Shown: positions 29,182 to 42,427 of the stretch, piece by piece
How positions within the stretch are numbered: the stretch's first letter is position 1
How the letters are laid out: every line of letters starts with the position of its first letter
DNA from: Haberlea rhodopensis
Lineage: Eukaryota; Streptophyta; Magnoliopsida; Lamiales; Gesneriaceae
NCBI GenBank assembly: GCA_907163345.1
Contig: CAJQUN010000035.1
Span: 3,345,973 to 3,409,972 of the forward strand
Direction of reading: 5' to 3'
Length of the DNA stretch: 64,000 bases
The notes under the pieces: generated by a model
Seen by the model: the letters and a program-made list of their open reading frames with translations, nothing else
Database searches by the model: none
Told to the model about the DNA's origin: nothing
Translations under genes and position numbers: made by a program

Positions 29182-31776
29182 AAACATCTCGTATGTCATG
29201 CCCTGAGACCGGAGCACATGACGTCGACGTTGATTCCAAAATTAATTCAAAATCAACAAGCTTAGTGTACAGATCTATGATAAAAATCAGTCTATTTATT
29301 TCATTAAAAATAATAATCGCCTTTACAACTGGAAATCAACTTGAATAAGTTGTTCATAAAGCACCTTAGCTCTAAACAGAGTTTTGGAAGCGTAACGTAA
29401 TAAAATCTTGAATCTCAACGGTAGATCACCGGCCAAAATTGGTATTGTTCTTCATCTTCAACCTATTCTTCATCCTTAACTAGGAAGGGGTGAAAAGGGG
29501 TTAGTATTTGGGAAAATACCCAGCAAGAAGGGGCCAGTTGAGCATGATAAAACATGCATATAAAACTTTTCAAATAACTCTTTATCAAACAAAAATTAGA
29601 TCGATACACATACTCATAATTGCTCACACTATAGCCTCATCACATAAACACATAATCATATAATCTCCTTTTTTGGGATCAATAGGTGGCTCCCGTGGCA
29701 TAGCACTTTGCTCTCAAGGATCAAGATGTGACTCTCATGCATGTGGCACACCCACATCATGTAGCACTTTGCCCCGCCGAATCAAGTGGTGACTCCTACA
29801 CACGTAGCATTTTGCCCCGCAGAGCCTTCGACTTTCGATGTGCATTTCTCATAAACTTTCATAATATGATTTTAAAACACTTTCTCGTGTTCAACTGAAT
29901 TTTAACACATACAGAGTTTCAAAAACAAAATGGCATTTGTAGCAAAAGCCCGCTTACAGCCGTTGAAGATTCGAAGCACGTTGAGATGAGATTCGGGTTG
30001 AGAAAATGGTGCAAAACTATTCCTCTGTTGCTTCAGACTTTTTCGAAAATTGGTGTGTGTGAGTATGTGAAAATAATGCTTCTTGGTAGGCTAGCTATCT
30101 TTTTTGGTGAGATTGTTGTGTTTTTAAGTGTAGGAATAATCAATTGGAATTCATAAATTTATGCCATTTAGTGAATTAATTTTGGGCAAGATAATTGAAT
30201 GTGATAATGAGCCAATTGAATGGTCATCATTGTCATGATTGATAAGGAAAAAGAAAGGGTTTAGGCCATTTAGTGTCATGTTTGAATAATAACATTGAAT
30301 GACTAATAACAAGATTTAGGCAAGGCCATTGAATGGCTTATATGATTTGGGGCAATGAACTTGAATGGGTCAATTCAATAGAGCAAATGAATAAATGATT
30401 TTGAGTGCTTATTGTAAGAGAATTAATTGATCAATACCATAAGTTTTGCCCTTTAATGACACAATTTGAGCAATGTACTAAAATGTCACTAAATGAGATT
30501 GAATGATAGCATTTGATAGGGTTGAATGAGATTGAATTGTGATATGATTGAGTACCAGCCCAAAATTGATCTTGTTCTTCGTCTTCAACCTATTCTTCGT
30601 CCTTAACTGGGGAGGGGTGGTAAGGGGTGAGTATTTGGGGATATAGTCAGCAAGAATGGACCGATTGAACATGATAAAACATACATATAAAACTTTTCAA
30701 ATAACTCTTTATCAAACACATAGTAGATCGATACACATACTCATAATTGCTCACACTAGAGCATCATCACATAAACACATAATCTCATTTTTGGGATCAA
30801 GAGGTGGCTTCTGTGGCATAGCACTTTGCTCTTAAGGATCAAGATGTGACTCCCATGCATGTGGCACACCCACATCATATTGCACTTTGCCCCGTCGAAT
30901 CAAGTGGTGACTCCTACACACGTAGCACTTTGCCCCGTAGAGCATTCAACTTTCGATGCGCATTTCTCATAAACTTTCATAATATGATTTTAAAACATTT
31001 TCTCGTGTTCAACTGAAATTTTAACACATATATAGGGTTTCAAAAACGAAATGGCATTTGTCGCAAAAACCCATTTACAGTCGTTGAATATTCGAAGCAC
31101 GTTGAGATGAGATTCGGGATGAGAAAATGGTGCAAAACTATTCCTCTCTTGCTTGAGACTTTTTCGAAAATTGGTGTGTGTGAGTATGTGAAAATAATGC
31201 TTCTTGGTAGGCTAGTTATCTCTTTTGGTGAGATTGTTGTGTTTTTAAGTGTAGGAATAATCAATTGGAATTCATAAATTTATGTCGTTTAGTGAAATTA
31301 TTTTGGGCAAGACAATTGAATGTGCTAATGAGGCAATTGAATGGTCATCATTGCCATGACTGATAAGGAAAAAGAATGGGTTTAGGCCATTTAGTGTCAT
31401 GTTTGAGTAATAACATTGAATGACTAATAACAAGATTCAGGCAAGGCCATTGAATGACTTATATGATTTGGGGGCAATGCACTTGAATGTGTCAATTCAA
31501 TAGAGCAAACAAATAAATGATTTTTGAGTGTTTATTGTAGGAGAATTAATTGACCAATACCGAAAATTTTGCCCTTTAATGACACAATTTGAGCAAGGTA
31601 ATAAAATGTCGCTAAATGAGATTGAATAATAGCATTTGATAGGGTTGAATGAGATTGAATGGTGACATGATTGAGTAATACGACCTTGAATGAATAATGT
31701 TATGATTTAGCAAAACAATGAACGACTCTCATGATTTGGAAAGGTAATTGATTATGTAAATTTTGCGGTCATCACA
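29182..31776 (+). mobile_element. gypsy solo-LTR-like block with internal 1.1-kb tandem duplication
   Basis: TGTCATGCCCTGAGACCGG at 29194 resembles the start of the solo LTR at 3634, and the right end reads TTTTGCGGTCATCACA. Inside, a unit of about 1125 bp (29428-30552) is followed directly by a diverged copy (30553-31676). Each contains AACCTATTCTTC, CAGCAAG, several CACTTTGCCCCG and TTTTCGAAAATTGGTGTGTG. No 5-bp duplication fits the TG..CA ends. Instead an 11-bp perfect repeat, TTGTCCAAATA, lies at 29171-29181 and 31777-31787. No gag-pol. Confidence 0.6.
29428..31676. repeat. two-copy tandem duplication, about 1.1 kb each
   Basis: 29428-30552 and 30553-31676 align end to end with scattered substitutions and few gaps. 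The copies are clearly diverged, so the duplication is not recent. Confidence 0.85.
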
Positions 31777-31787
31777 TTGTCCAAATA

Positions 31788-32289
31788 TATTTCCTTATAT
31801 ATAAACATATACAAACACGACTATTATATATATAGTGTGTGTGTGTGTCTTTGGTCATTTTGAAAATTCTATGTATACATTTCGTCTGTTGCCTATCTTG
31901 ACTGATAATAAATTTATGTTGACCATTTTGAAATCACGGTAATGGTCAAATTCAAACACAAATATTTTTCATTGAAAAAAATTAATTAAAATTAGCTTAT
32001 CGAAAGTCGCTTTCATAGTTACTTTATTTGTTTAATAAGAAGATTATTGGAATATATGAAAACATTAAATATATAGTGTTTCTTAAACAGTTTTCTCACT
32101 TTTTTTATCACGTGGAACCCACAACCGCTACTCAAATCCCTGGGTGAGCTGAAAGTTCTCTCTTTTCTTTATTTCGGCCTTGGATGGTAATAGAATTGTT
32201 TTCTAATTTCTAATAATTAATAATATTTCAATATCATATAAGTACATAGAAAAATATGTCATTCAGCGGCATAAATGAATCGACACAGA

Positions 32290-32382
<93 letters not shown>

Positions 32383-34561
32383 GAGCTCTCAAACAAACCT
32401 GAAAAGACCAAAATTCCTTGTGTAAATCAAATTTAAATAAGAAATATGCTAAACTCATTGTTGAATGGGCTAATTTGTCTATATTTTCAATTCAGAAGAA
32501 AGTGAAAATTAATATTTTCCCTCTCATAAAAAAAAATTGAAATGTGATGATCGATACAATGTATTTTATGTTGTTCTCTGTCTTTCTTGGTTCGTCTGCA
32601 GCCCCCTCACTTGAGAGTGAGAGCTAAGGGGATATCAGAGCAATTCTTTCATAACATCTGTGTGCAATCAATCATTATCCATCAACGGAGATGGAAAATG
32701 GAGAATGGTGATTATTAAGTCGAGACAAGTTTTGCTAACTTTCTTTCTAAGAAACTTTTACACCATTCATGGTGCGCATAATATATGACAATCTTCTCCT
32801 AAAATATAACAATTTTGGCTTGTGATAGTTGCACTACAAATCACAAACCACGCAACACAAATGTTGCAAACTCCATTCCTCAAGAACAATTAATAAAAGT
32901 GATGCATTATACAATTTAAAACTAGCATTTCTTACAATATATGGTGTTTGATTTCTTGTAAAAACATATTTAACTCATCATAAGCATGTTATATATATAG
33001 GTCACGAAACATCATCCAAAGACATCAATGGAGGCACCAATTCACGAAAAATCGCATCTGCAAGCCAAGAGGTGCAACTATTTGAAAAAACTAGCAGACT
33101 GGTGCTAGGGCACTGTCCGAGCGTCAGACTTTCTGCCTGGAAATTTTTTTTCAGATAGTCATCGCTGGGGCGCTGCAAAGCCAGCGCCCTAGCAATGACT
33201 ATATTGCCCAGAATTTTTAAGTGCAGTGTTTGAGCGTGTGAATTTTTTCATTTTTCCTTCATTCGATTTTGCTTTGCTTAATTTCAATTCATTACCTCTT
33301 TTCCAACATTTTGAAGAGAATTAACGAGGTTATTGGCAACGAACCCCTGTGGCTTTTCAAATATGATGTTTTCCCTGTGGTTTGTAAAAATATGCAGTTT
33401 ACACCACTAGTTTATGAATATGTGCAAAACATCACATATATATATGTTATGCTTAGCAAATCACAGATTGGTAAAGTGCATATTTTGAAACGCATGGAGT
33501 AAATTGTATATTTACAAATTATATGGGACAAAGTGTCTGTTAGAGATAACATATGGGGGCAAAACATATATTTACAAATCAAATGAGGTAAAGTATCTAT
33601 TATCAATATCACAATTGGTAAATTGCTCTAGTTCGAGAATTAACAGTAACTTGAGAAGTTCAATGTCAAGGAAGCGAAGATAAAAAAAAAAAATAGATTT
33701 ATAATTAATATTCTAAAACAGCAAATATTCCTCATTTAAATTGATTTTTTAAAAAAAAACGTGTAAAGAAAGAAATCCTTAACTTTTCTTTGTCTCCAAG
33801 GGGAAGAATTCTTATTTGGAATTTAATATAAATATTAGAGAAATAATGGAAATATATAAAGAATTCCTTTACTTTGAAAGAGACACGTTTAGATACACGA
33901 AAAATAAAAGAAGCACGAGAAATTGTAAGCAACACTTCATTCACACAAACGAACTAATAGCGACTTTTATTTTACTATACACTTATCCGGCAGAGTAAAC
34001 CTTTCCCTAATAATGCGAGCCCAGAGGCGGATGCACACGAAGGTAATGGAGGACAAGGGTTTTTTTCTCGTAAAATTATATTTTTACCCTTCAAATATTT
34101 TCGCTTGATTTTTTTTATTTTTCTCGCTCCTCAACCTAAATTCTAAATTTATCTGTGTGAACCCCTATATTTTCATGGGTCCCCTTGTGTTATGAGTTTG
34201 TTCAAAATAAAAGTACTCAAAATTGAAACAATGTTAGATTTTATTTCTTGAGACAGATATATATTGCAATCAACACTAATCAAATTTTCCGAGTTTGCGA
34301 TAAAATTATTTATAAAGTTTCAAGTTAGAGGAATTCTTGAACATTGGGTGATGCACACTTCTAGAAAGGTGGCCTTTCAGTTTGATATGAATACTCTGAT
34401 TTTTTCTCTATGGAATAACCAAAAAGAAGAAGGGAAAAAAGGGGATGATGGGTACTTAGGTATGTATGTCCAAAAGAAAATTGACAAATTCCCCAGACTA
34501 GAGGAAGGAGACTATTAGAAAAAAACTATTGAATACAGGAAATAAAACCTTGAGGTGTGAG
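31788..34561. other. intergenic, with (TA)n and a GC-rich hairpin
   Basis: Contains (GT)n near 31840, a pure (TA)n tract at 32293-32379, an inverted repeat at 33155-33202 (ATAGTCATCGCTGGGGCGCTG against CAGCGCCCTAGCAATGACTAT), and a loosely repeated stretch at 33480-33610. Short open frames here have no domain I recognise. Confidence 0.5.
32293..32379. repeat. (TA)n microsatellite
   Basis: About 43 uninterrupted TA units. Confidence 0.95.
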
Positions 34562-34745
34562 CAGTGGTGGAGCCAGGATCTTAAATAATCTGGGGCTGGT
34601 CTCATGAGCAAGTGAGAAAAAAATGTCATGCCATCATTTTGGATAGGGTTAAAGCATTAGAATTTAAAATTTTCAGTTTTTTTTTTTTTTGAAAAAAATG
34701 CCTTGGGCTGGATCCCCATCCAGGGGTTGCGTGGCTCCACCCCTG
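34562..34745. mobile_element. hAT-type MITE, 184 bp
   Basis: Ends CAGTGGTGGAGCCAGG and, reversed, CAGGGGTGGAGCCACG. Flanks GGTGTGAG (34554-34561) and GGCGTGAG (34746-34753) form an 8-bp duplication with one mismatch. No coding sequence. Confidence 0.75.
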
Positions 34746-35222
34746 GGCGTGAGAATCAATACCCGATAAATAATATTTTCGACAACATGAATTTTTTTCG
34801 CATTATACAACAAATCACAATTTTTTTATTTTTTTTTTGAGAAAATAGAGGAAAATTGTTGCTTTGAATCATCACAAACATTTCGAATAGTTGCATTGAA
34901 TTGATATAATATATATAATATAAATTACAAAGTTCAAGCTCACTTTCATTGAACTCATTAATAAGCCAACTAGTGAAGCTTACGCTCTTAGGTCTTACCA
35001 ATTTTAATCTAACTATTGGGTATCTCGTTATAAGTCCAACTCATTCAACGTTCTTTCAATGTGGGATTACTTCTTGATTGCACACAAATTATACTATACA
35101 TCATAGACAGGTTGGTATTCATATATGGATTTTGAATTAAGGACAACCATTCTTTTACATAAAATCGATTCAATACCTATGCAAACTCCAACTTGAAAGA
35201 GATGGTGACATTTTAACCCCAA
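34746..35222. other. intergenic, nothing recognised
   Basis: Non-coding, AT-rich; no supported feature. Confidence 0.35.
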
Positions 35223-35227
35223 GATTC

Positions 35228-38200
35228 TGTCGGCAATCAACAGTGGAAAAGTCAAAGCCCATTTAATTTGTGCAGATGGTGGATGGTGGTTGTGGAGTTG
35301 GTAGTTGGTAGCTCATGCATTTAATGCACATTTCCAACCCTATAAATAGAGCTCATTTCCTTCATTCTAAATCATTCCATTTCAGAGTGTTCTCTCATAT
35401 CTCTACATTTAAGTGTGTATTCTATAATATTTGTGAGGTAGTTTTCTCCTATATTGAGAGTGTTGTTCTCTTTGAAACATAGAGAGAGGTTGTAACCCAC
35501 AAAATATTATAGTGGAATCTTTTTATCTTGCCCGTGGTTTTTACCCTAATATTTTTAGGGGTTTTCCACGTAAATTCTGGTGTCTATTATATTCTTCATT
35601 TTCACTATTTTCTATCTCATGTTGCCGCACTTGGGGCCAACAAGTGGTATCAGAGCCAGGTTGTAAAAATCTTAAAAATTCTAAGTATGCTCTGTGGTTG
35701 CAGCCTTGACTGATCTTCCACATCAGAAAAGTTTTTTTGAGATATTTTTTTTTATTGAGGCAATTTTATTGTTGTCGGAATGGCGGCATGGTTCGAGATC
35801 GAAAAATTCAACGGAAGTAATTTCATGTTGTGGAAAATGAAGATGCAAGCAGTTCTACGAAAAGATCGTTGCTTGGCGGCTATTGGAGATAGGCCGAAGG
35901 AGGGCATGGACGATGAAAAGTGGAATGAGATGAATGGTAATGCTATTGCTAATTTGCATCTTGCTCTAGCAGATGGGGTATTGTCAAGTATCGCAGAAAT
36001 AACAAATGCAAAAGATATTTGGGATACTTTGACAAACCTGTACGAGGCCAAGTCACTACACAACAAGATTTTCTTAAAAAGAAGGCTTTATACTCTTCGG
36101 ATGTCGGAATCCTCATCGGTGACTGACCATATCAATACCTTGAATACTCTATTTGCCTAGCTCACTTCTTTGGGGCATAAAATAGAGGAAGTTGAACGTG
36201 CGGAGCTTCTACTTCAAAGTCTACCGGATTCATACGATCAACTCATCATCAATCTGACCAACAATGTCACTAATGATATGTTAGTCTTCAATAATGTTGC
36301 AGCCGCGGTTCTTGAAGAAGAAAGTAGGCGCAAGAACAAGGAAGACGGGTTGGCAAGTTCAAAGCATGCATAGGCTTTGCCGATGATGAGAGGAAGATCG
36401 ACGGAGCGTGACTCCAGTGGGAGTCATAAGTATGGTAGATCCAAATCCAAAAGTAAGAAGAAGAATTTTTACTGCTATAAATGTGGCGGTAAAGGGCACT
36501 TCAAGAAAGATTGTACGAGTAAGAAGAGTGTCGAGAAAGATTCTCAAGGAAATGCTGCCAGTACCTCAGATGGTGGAGAAATACTATTCAGCGAAGCAGC
36601 AACTGTTGCGGAAGGCAGACAAATATTTTATGACACATGGATAATGGATTCAGGAGCGACGTGGCACATGACGTCTCGGAGAGAATGGTTCGACCAATAT
36701 GAACCAGTCTCAGGAGGATCTGTATTCATGGGAAATGATCATGCCTTGGAAATCGATGGGGTAGGAACTATCAAAATTAAAATGTTTGATGGTACTATTC
36801 ACACCATACAGGAGGTACGACACGTGAAGGGTCTGACAAAGAATCTTTTGTCTTTGGGACAATTGGACGATATTGGGTGCAAGACCCGTATCGAAAATGG
36901 GATCATGAAGATTGTGAAAGGCGCGCTTGTGGTATTGAAGGCGGAAAAGGCTTACAAGAATATGTATGTACTTCTGGGGGGAAACACACAAAGAGGCAGA
37001 ACTAGCTGTTGCATCGACTAGTTCGGGAGAAGAATTAACAGTGTTATGGCATAGGAAGCTCGGGCATATGTCAGAACGAGGGTTGAAGGTTCTCTCGGAA
37101 CGAAAGCTGTTGCCAAGGCTTACAAAGGTGTCTCTACCCTTTTGTGAGCATTGTGTTACCAGTAAACAACATAGACTAAAGTTTGGCACATCTACTGCCA
37201 AAAGCAACGGTATTCTGGAGCTGATTCATTCTGATGTTTGGCAAGCACCGGTTGTATCTCTAGGAGGAACGAGATATTTTGTCTTGTTCATTGATGATTT
37301 CTCTAGAAGATGCTGGGTGTATCCTATCAAGAAGAAATCAGATGTTTTTCCAGTCTTCAAAGTGTTCAAAGAGCGGGTTGAACTTGACTCTGAAAAGAAG
37401 ATCAAGTGTTTGAGGACTGACAATGGAGGAGAATATACCAGTGATGAATTTGATGCATATTGTCAACAAGAGGGCATCAAAAGGCAATTCACAACGGCTT
37501 AAACCCCTCAACAGAATGGAGTGGCAGAGCGGATGAATAGAACCCTGTTGGATAGAACAAGGGCTATGCTGAAGACTGCGGGTCTAGCCAAGTCATTTTG
37601 GGCAGAAGCAGTCAAGACCGCCAGTTATATTATCAATCGATCTCCATCAGTGGCGATTGATCTGAAGACTCCGATGGAGGTGTGGACAGGCAAGCCAGTG
37701 GATTATTCTCGGTTACATACATTTGGAAGTCCGGTATATGTTCTATACAATGAACAAGAAAGATCGAAGTTGGATTCTAAATCCAGAAAGTGCATCTTCT
37801 TGGGCTATGCTGATGGTGTTAAGGGGTATCGCTTGTGGGATCCCACTGCCCACAAACTGATTATCAGCAGGGATGTTATCTTCGAGGAAGATAAAGTGAA
37901 GGGAGACAAATGCACATTGAATTCAGATACTACTACAATTCAGGTGGAAAATAAGATAGAAGAAGATCAAGTTTCTTCTGAGGTATTACCAGAGTGCGAT
38001 GAACAAGAACCAGATGAGTCAGAGGTTCTCAAAGCCAGGCAGTCTACTCGCGAGAGAAGACCACCTGTTTGGCTTTCAGATTATGATACTGAAAGCAATA
38101 TTGCATACTGCTTGCTGACAGAGGATGGTGAGCCATCGAGTTTCCAGGAGGCTACTCGAAGTTCGGATATATCCCTATGGATGCAAGCTATGCAGGAAGA

Positions 38201-40180
38201 ATTGGAGGCCTTGGACCGGAATAAAACTTGGGATCTTGTTACACTACCACGAGGACGGAAAGCCATCGGTAACAGATGGGTCTATAAGATCAAACGTGAT
38301 GGTAACAACCAAGTGGAAAGATATCGTGCAAGATTGGTGGTAAAAAGGATATGCTCAGAAGGAAGGTATCGACTTCAATGAGATATTTTCTCCTGTGGTC
38401 CGACTTACTACAGTCAGAGTAGTATTGGCGTTATGTGCGGTGTTTGACCTACATCTAGAACAGTTAGATGTGAAAACGGCTTTTCTTCATGGAGATCTTG
38501 AAGAAGAAATCTATATGCTCCAGCCAGAAGGTTTTGCTGAAATAGGCAAAGAGAACTTGGTTTGCAGGTTGAACAAATCTCTGTACGGTCTCAAACAGGC
38601 GCCGAGGTGTTGGTACAAGAGATTTGATTCCTATATCATGAGCCTTGGGTACAACAGACTTAATGCAGATCCTTGTGCATATTACAAGAGATCTGGAAAT
38701 GATGATTATATCATTTTGTTGTTGTACGTGGATGACATGTTGGTCGCAGGCCCCAACAATGATCGAGTCCAAGAATTGGAGGCACAATTGGCTAGGGAAT
38801 TTGATATGAAGGACTTGGGACCAGCAAACAAGATTCTAGGGATGCAAGTTCACCGAGATAGAAGTAACAGAAAGATTTGGCTTTCCCAGAAAAACTATTT
38901 GAAGAAAATCTTGCAACGCTTCAACATGCAAGATTGTAAGCCAATTTCTACCCCTCTTCCTGTTAACTTCAAGTTATCCTCCGAGATGAGTCCTAGCAGT
39001 GAAGCAGAGAGGATTGAGATGTCTCGAGTACCGTATGCATCAGCGGTGGGAAGTTTAATGTTCGCTATGATATGCACAAGACCAGACATTGCACAAGCAG
39101 TGGGAGCAGTCAGTCGGTACATGGCGAATCCTGGACGAGAGCATTGGAGTACTGTTAAGAGGATCCTTAAATACATTAAGGGTACCTCAGATGCTGCATT
39201 ATGTTACGGATGATCAGATTTTACACTCAGGGGCTATGTGGATTCAGATTATGCTGGTGATCCGGATAAAAGAAAATCTACTACTGGTTATGTGTTTACA
39301 CTTGCAGGAGGAGCAGTAAGCTGGGTTTCAAAACTGCAGACAGTTGTAGCTTTATCTACAACAGAGGCAGAATATATGGCAGCTACTCAAGCTTGCAAGG
39401 AGACGATATGGACTCAAAGGCTATTGGAGGAGATTGACCATAAACAAGAGAAAGTTCCTTTGTTTTGTGACAGTCAGAGTGCCTTGCACATTGCAAGGAA
39501 TCCAGCTTTTCATTCTAGGACTAAACACATTGGCGTTCAGTTTCACTTTGTACGAGAAGTAGTAGAAGAAGGAAGTGTGGATATGCAGAAGATCCATACG
39601 AAGGAGAACCTAACTGATATTCTGACAAAGCCGGTTAATACTGAGAAGTTTGAGTGGTGCAGATCCTCAAGTGGTCTAGCAAAAACGTAAGCAGCGGGGT
39701 ATGGCGAGATTGAAAGGATGTGTGGAGATGTGTTTGATTCCCAATCAAATCTCCAAGTGGGAGAATGTCGGCAATCAACAGTGGAAAAGTCAAAGCCCAT
39801 TTAATTTGTGCAGATGGTGGATGGTGGTTGCGGAGTTGGTAGTTGGTAGCTCATGCATTTAATGCACATTTCCAACCCTATAAATAGAGCTCATTTCCTT
39901 CATTCTAAATCATTTCATTTCAGAGTGTTCTCTCATATCTCTACATTTAAGTGTGTATTCTATAATATTTGTGAGGTAGTTTTGTCCTATATTGAGAGTG
40001 TTGTTCTCTTTGAAAGATAGAGAGAGGTTGTAACCCACAAAATATTATAGTGGAATCTTTTTATCTTGCCCGTGGTTTTTACCCTAATACTTTTAGGGGT
40101 TTTCCACGTAAATTCTGGTGTCTATTATATTCATCATTTTCACTATTTTCTATCTCATGTTGCCGCACTTGGGGCCAACA
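35228..40180 (+). mobile_element. Ty1/copia retrotransposon, TNT 1-94 type, full length
   Basis: 4953 bp. The LTRs, 35228-35642 and 39766-40180 (415 bp each, TGTCGGCAATC..GGCCAACA), differ at about six positions by eye. Flanked by GATTC at 35223-35227 and 40181-40185. The primer-binding site TGGTATCAGAGCC (35645-35657), complementary to initiator Met-tRNA, lies 2 bp inside the 5' LTR. A purine tract AAGTGGGAGAA precedes the 3' LTR. LTRs contain TATAAATAG. The order gag, protease, integrase, RT, RNase H marks Ty1/copia. The polyprotein has several stops and frameshifts, so this copy looks non-autonomous despite near-identical LTRs. Confidence 0.93.
35780..39690 (+). pseudogene. copia gag-pol polyprotein, broken frame
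   Basis: Begins MAAWFEIEKFNGSNF (gag), then a CX2CX4HX4C zinc knuckle (CYKCGGKGHFKKDC near 36470), protease DSGATWHM, integrase HRKLGHMSERG..CEHC with HSDVW and TDNGGEY, RT LDVKTAFLHGDL and YVDDMLV, and RNase H STTEAEYMA and KHIGVQFHF. Lesions read directly: TAG at 36158 and 36371, TAA at 37500, TGA at about 39211, an extra G in the run at 36976-36981, and an extra A in the run at 38342-38346. The two homopolymer changes could be assembly errors; the four stop codons are substitutions. Confidence 0.9.
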
Positions 40181-40185
40181 GATTC

Positions 40186-41811
40186 TTAATCTTTCCGTAT
40201 GACGTCACTGCTCCAATATCATCAGTAGAACTCGTAAAGGATGTTGATTGGTGTTATTCGATGGAAGCCTGAAATGCTTTCTTCTTCTTTTTTATATAAA
40301 ATTTGTGATTATTTATGATCGGGGATGTAAATTAGATATCTTATTTTTATAGATGTGATTAGGCCTGATTACAATAATAAGAACGATATTGATAAATAGG
40401 ATTGTTCAAAAAAAAATTATCATTTTAAATTATAACGATAGATCACACTAATTAATTTTATATACTTAGTAATTATATTATAAAAGATTGTGAATATTGA
40501 CACAATATCTTAAAATATAAGATTAATTTATGATTTCAGTTATGGTTATGATTTTGATTCTTTTTTTTTTTTAAAAGGATCCATAATCATACCAAACCAA
40601 AAATCATCATAACCAGTTGCAATTCGGAACCAAAACCAAAAAATAATTTCAAATCCATGATTCCAAATATATAATAGTTGTTTTGCTAAATTTAATCAAG
40701 ATGATTTCAAATTTACCCCTTCCAATTTAATAGAAGTTATGAAGAATTTTGAACACATTAGAGTCATCTGAAATCCATTACTCAAATTCTTCCTCAAATC
40801 AAATCCATTTCTCTGAATCAAATCATTCAATCCAATAAGATTATGGTTCATCTACATGTGATCAATCTCATTTGAGGGGTCGTGCCATTCCAATTCAGGA
40901 CCATCTGTAAGCACATTGTAATAAAATCTTCCACGCTGATACTACTTCTGTTAGGAAACGGGGGATCAAAAATGGTTTTGAGACGTGAATATACACATTA
41001 TTGAGTGCAATATTGTCTTACTTATCAATATAATTTACCTCAGGATGCAACAAAATCTCTCAAGAACACTCTTTGAGATATTGTGAATTATAATCCTTTT
41101 TTTTTGTCATCATTTTCAATCAAAACAATCCTCATATATAAAGATATTGAATAACCACTCTCTTCATGAAAGAACATGTGCCTCTTCATGATAGAACATG
41201 TCTTTCCATGAAAGATCATATATTTTGGTATGAAAAGACAACCATCCTTTGAAAAATAACTTCGAAAATACAACTATTCAATTTTATGGAAGAAAAAACG
41301 GCCACCAAAACAAAACATGTGGCACTTTCATGCCACAAAGAGGCGCAATGGCGCCTCTCGTACTGTTTTCGAAAAATGGAAATTCACAGGAGGTGGTGAG
41401 GCGCCTCCATTTATGCCCAACTCTTTTTTTTTTCTTGTCTTTTCCATTTCATTTCATAACGGGATTACTTTTCCTTGTAGTAACAAACTATCTAACAACT
41501 TCAGATCGATTGTCAATTACCATTTGTCACGACTTCAATCCTACATGTCGAATCGTGAGAATTGTCTCAAATCTTATTTGTACATTATTACAGTTTGAAA
41601 TTAAACTGTCAACCAAAAAAACTGATATTCAATTACAAATGAAAGTTTCAATTTGAGATAACATGTAAGGTTAAAAAAACACCAAGGATGGATGCACACG
41701 ATTCTAATATAGAGAGACGGACATTACTAACTTCCCGGGCAATTACAACAGGAAAAAAATAGATGATAAACAAGGAATATAAACATGGCATTCTTAAATT
41801 AATCGCCATTG
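40186..41811. other. intergenic, nothing recognised
   Basis: Non-coding. A few short frames (for example around 41250-41650) have no domain and no splice context. No terminal repeats were found. Confidence 0.4.
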
Positions 41812-42427
41812 ATAACTGTTGGAAATTTTGAATGAAATTTTAAAAAAAAAGACGCTTGATCGATCGCAGCCCCTGCCGCGATCGATCGAGCAAGGCAGGC
41901 AGCAATTTTCACTGGTTGGAAACAAGGGCGCGATCGATTGCGTCCCAAGCCGCACTCGATCACGCCCCGAGTCTGTTTGGCAGATTGGTGTGTCCTTTCA
42001 TGTTTGGGTGTGGTTTTTCGCGATATGTTATCTCCAAATGGTGTCTTTTTTGACATAACTCTCAACATACTATAAATAGAACATCTCTCACTTGAATTGG
42101 ACATTGAATTTCAAAATTCACATCATATTTGAATATCAAAATTTGAGTAATTTGGTGGGTCTTCATCCGTTGAACGTTTTTAAACCTTTGTGGTTTAAAT
42201 GATTTGTGATTTGGAGTGCTCCTATCACAAATCATAGTCGTTGTGTCTTGGGAGACAAATTGCCAATTGAACCGTTAGCATCGTAGCGGAGCAATATTGT
42301 CTTAAGGACGGATTCCAAATATCGCATCGACATTCCTACTACAAAGCCATTGTTATTGCTTGCTACTTTTCTAAGATACACATCCAGTAAATTTTGCACA
42401 ACAATCTTAAAACAATATTAGCAACAA

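Noticed and set aside
33340..33610. Apparent tandem repeat of about 60-90 bp
   Set aside because: Only short words such as ATATTTACAAAT and AAAGTRTCT recur; similarity is too weak to define units.
34010..34200. Possible further MITE starting CAGAGGCGGATGCAC
   Set aside because: The left end resembles hAT-type MITE termini, but I found no matching right end or duplication.
34264..34518. 84-codon open frame in intergenic DNA
   Set aside because: No domain, no splice or promoter context, and no repeat copy. Considered chance.
41249..41656. 135-codon open frame
   Set aside because: No domain, mixed composition, and overlaps another chance frame. No transcript signals.
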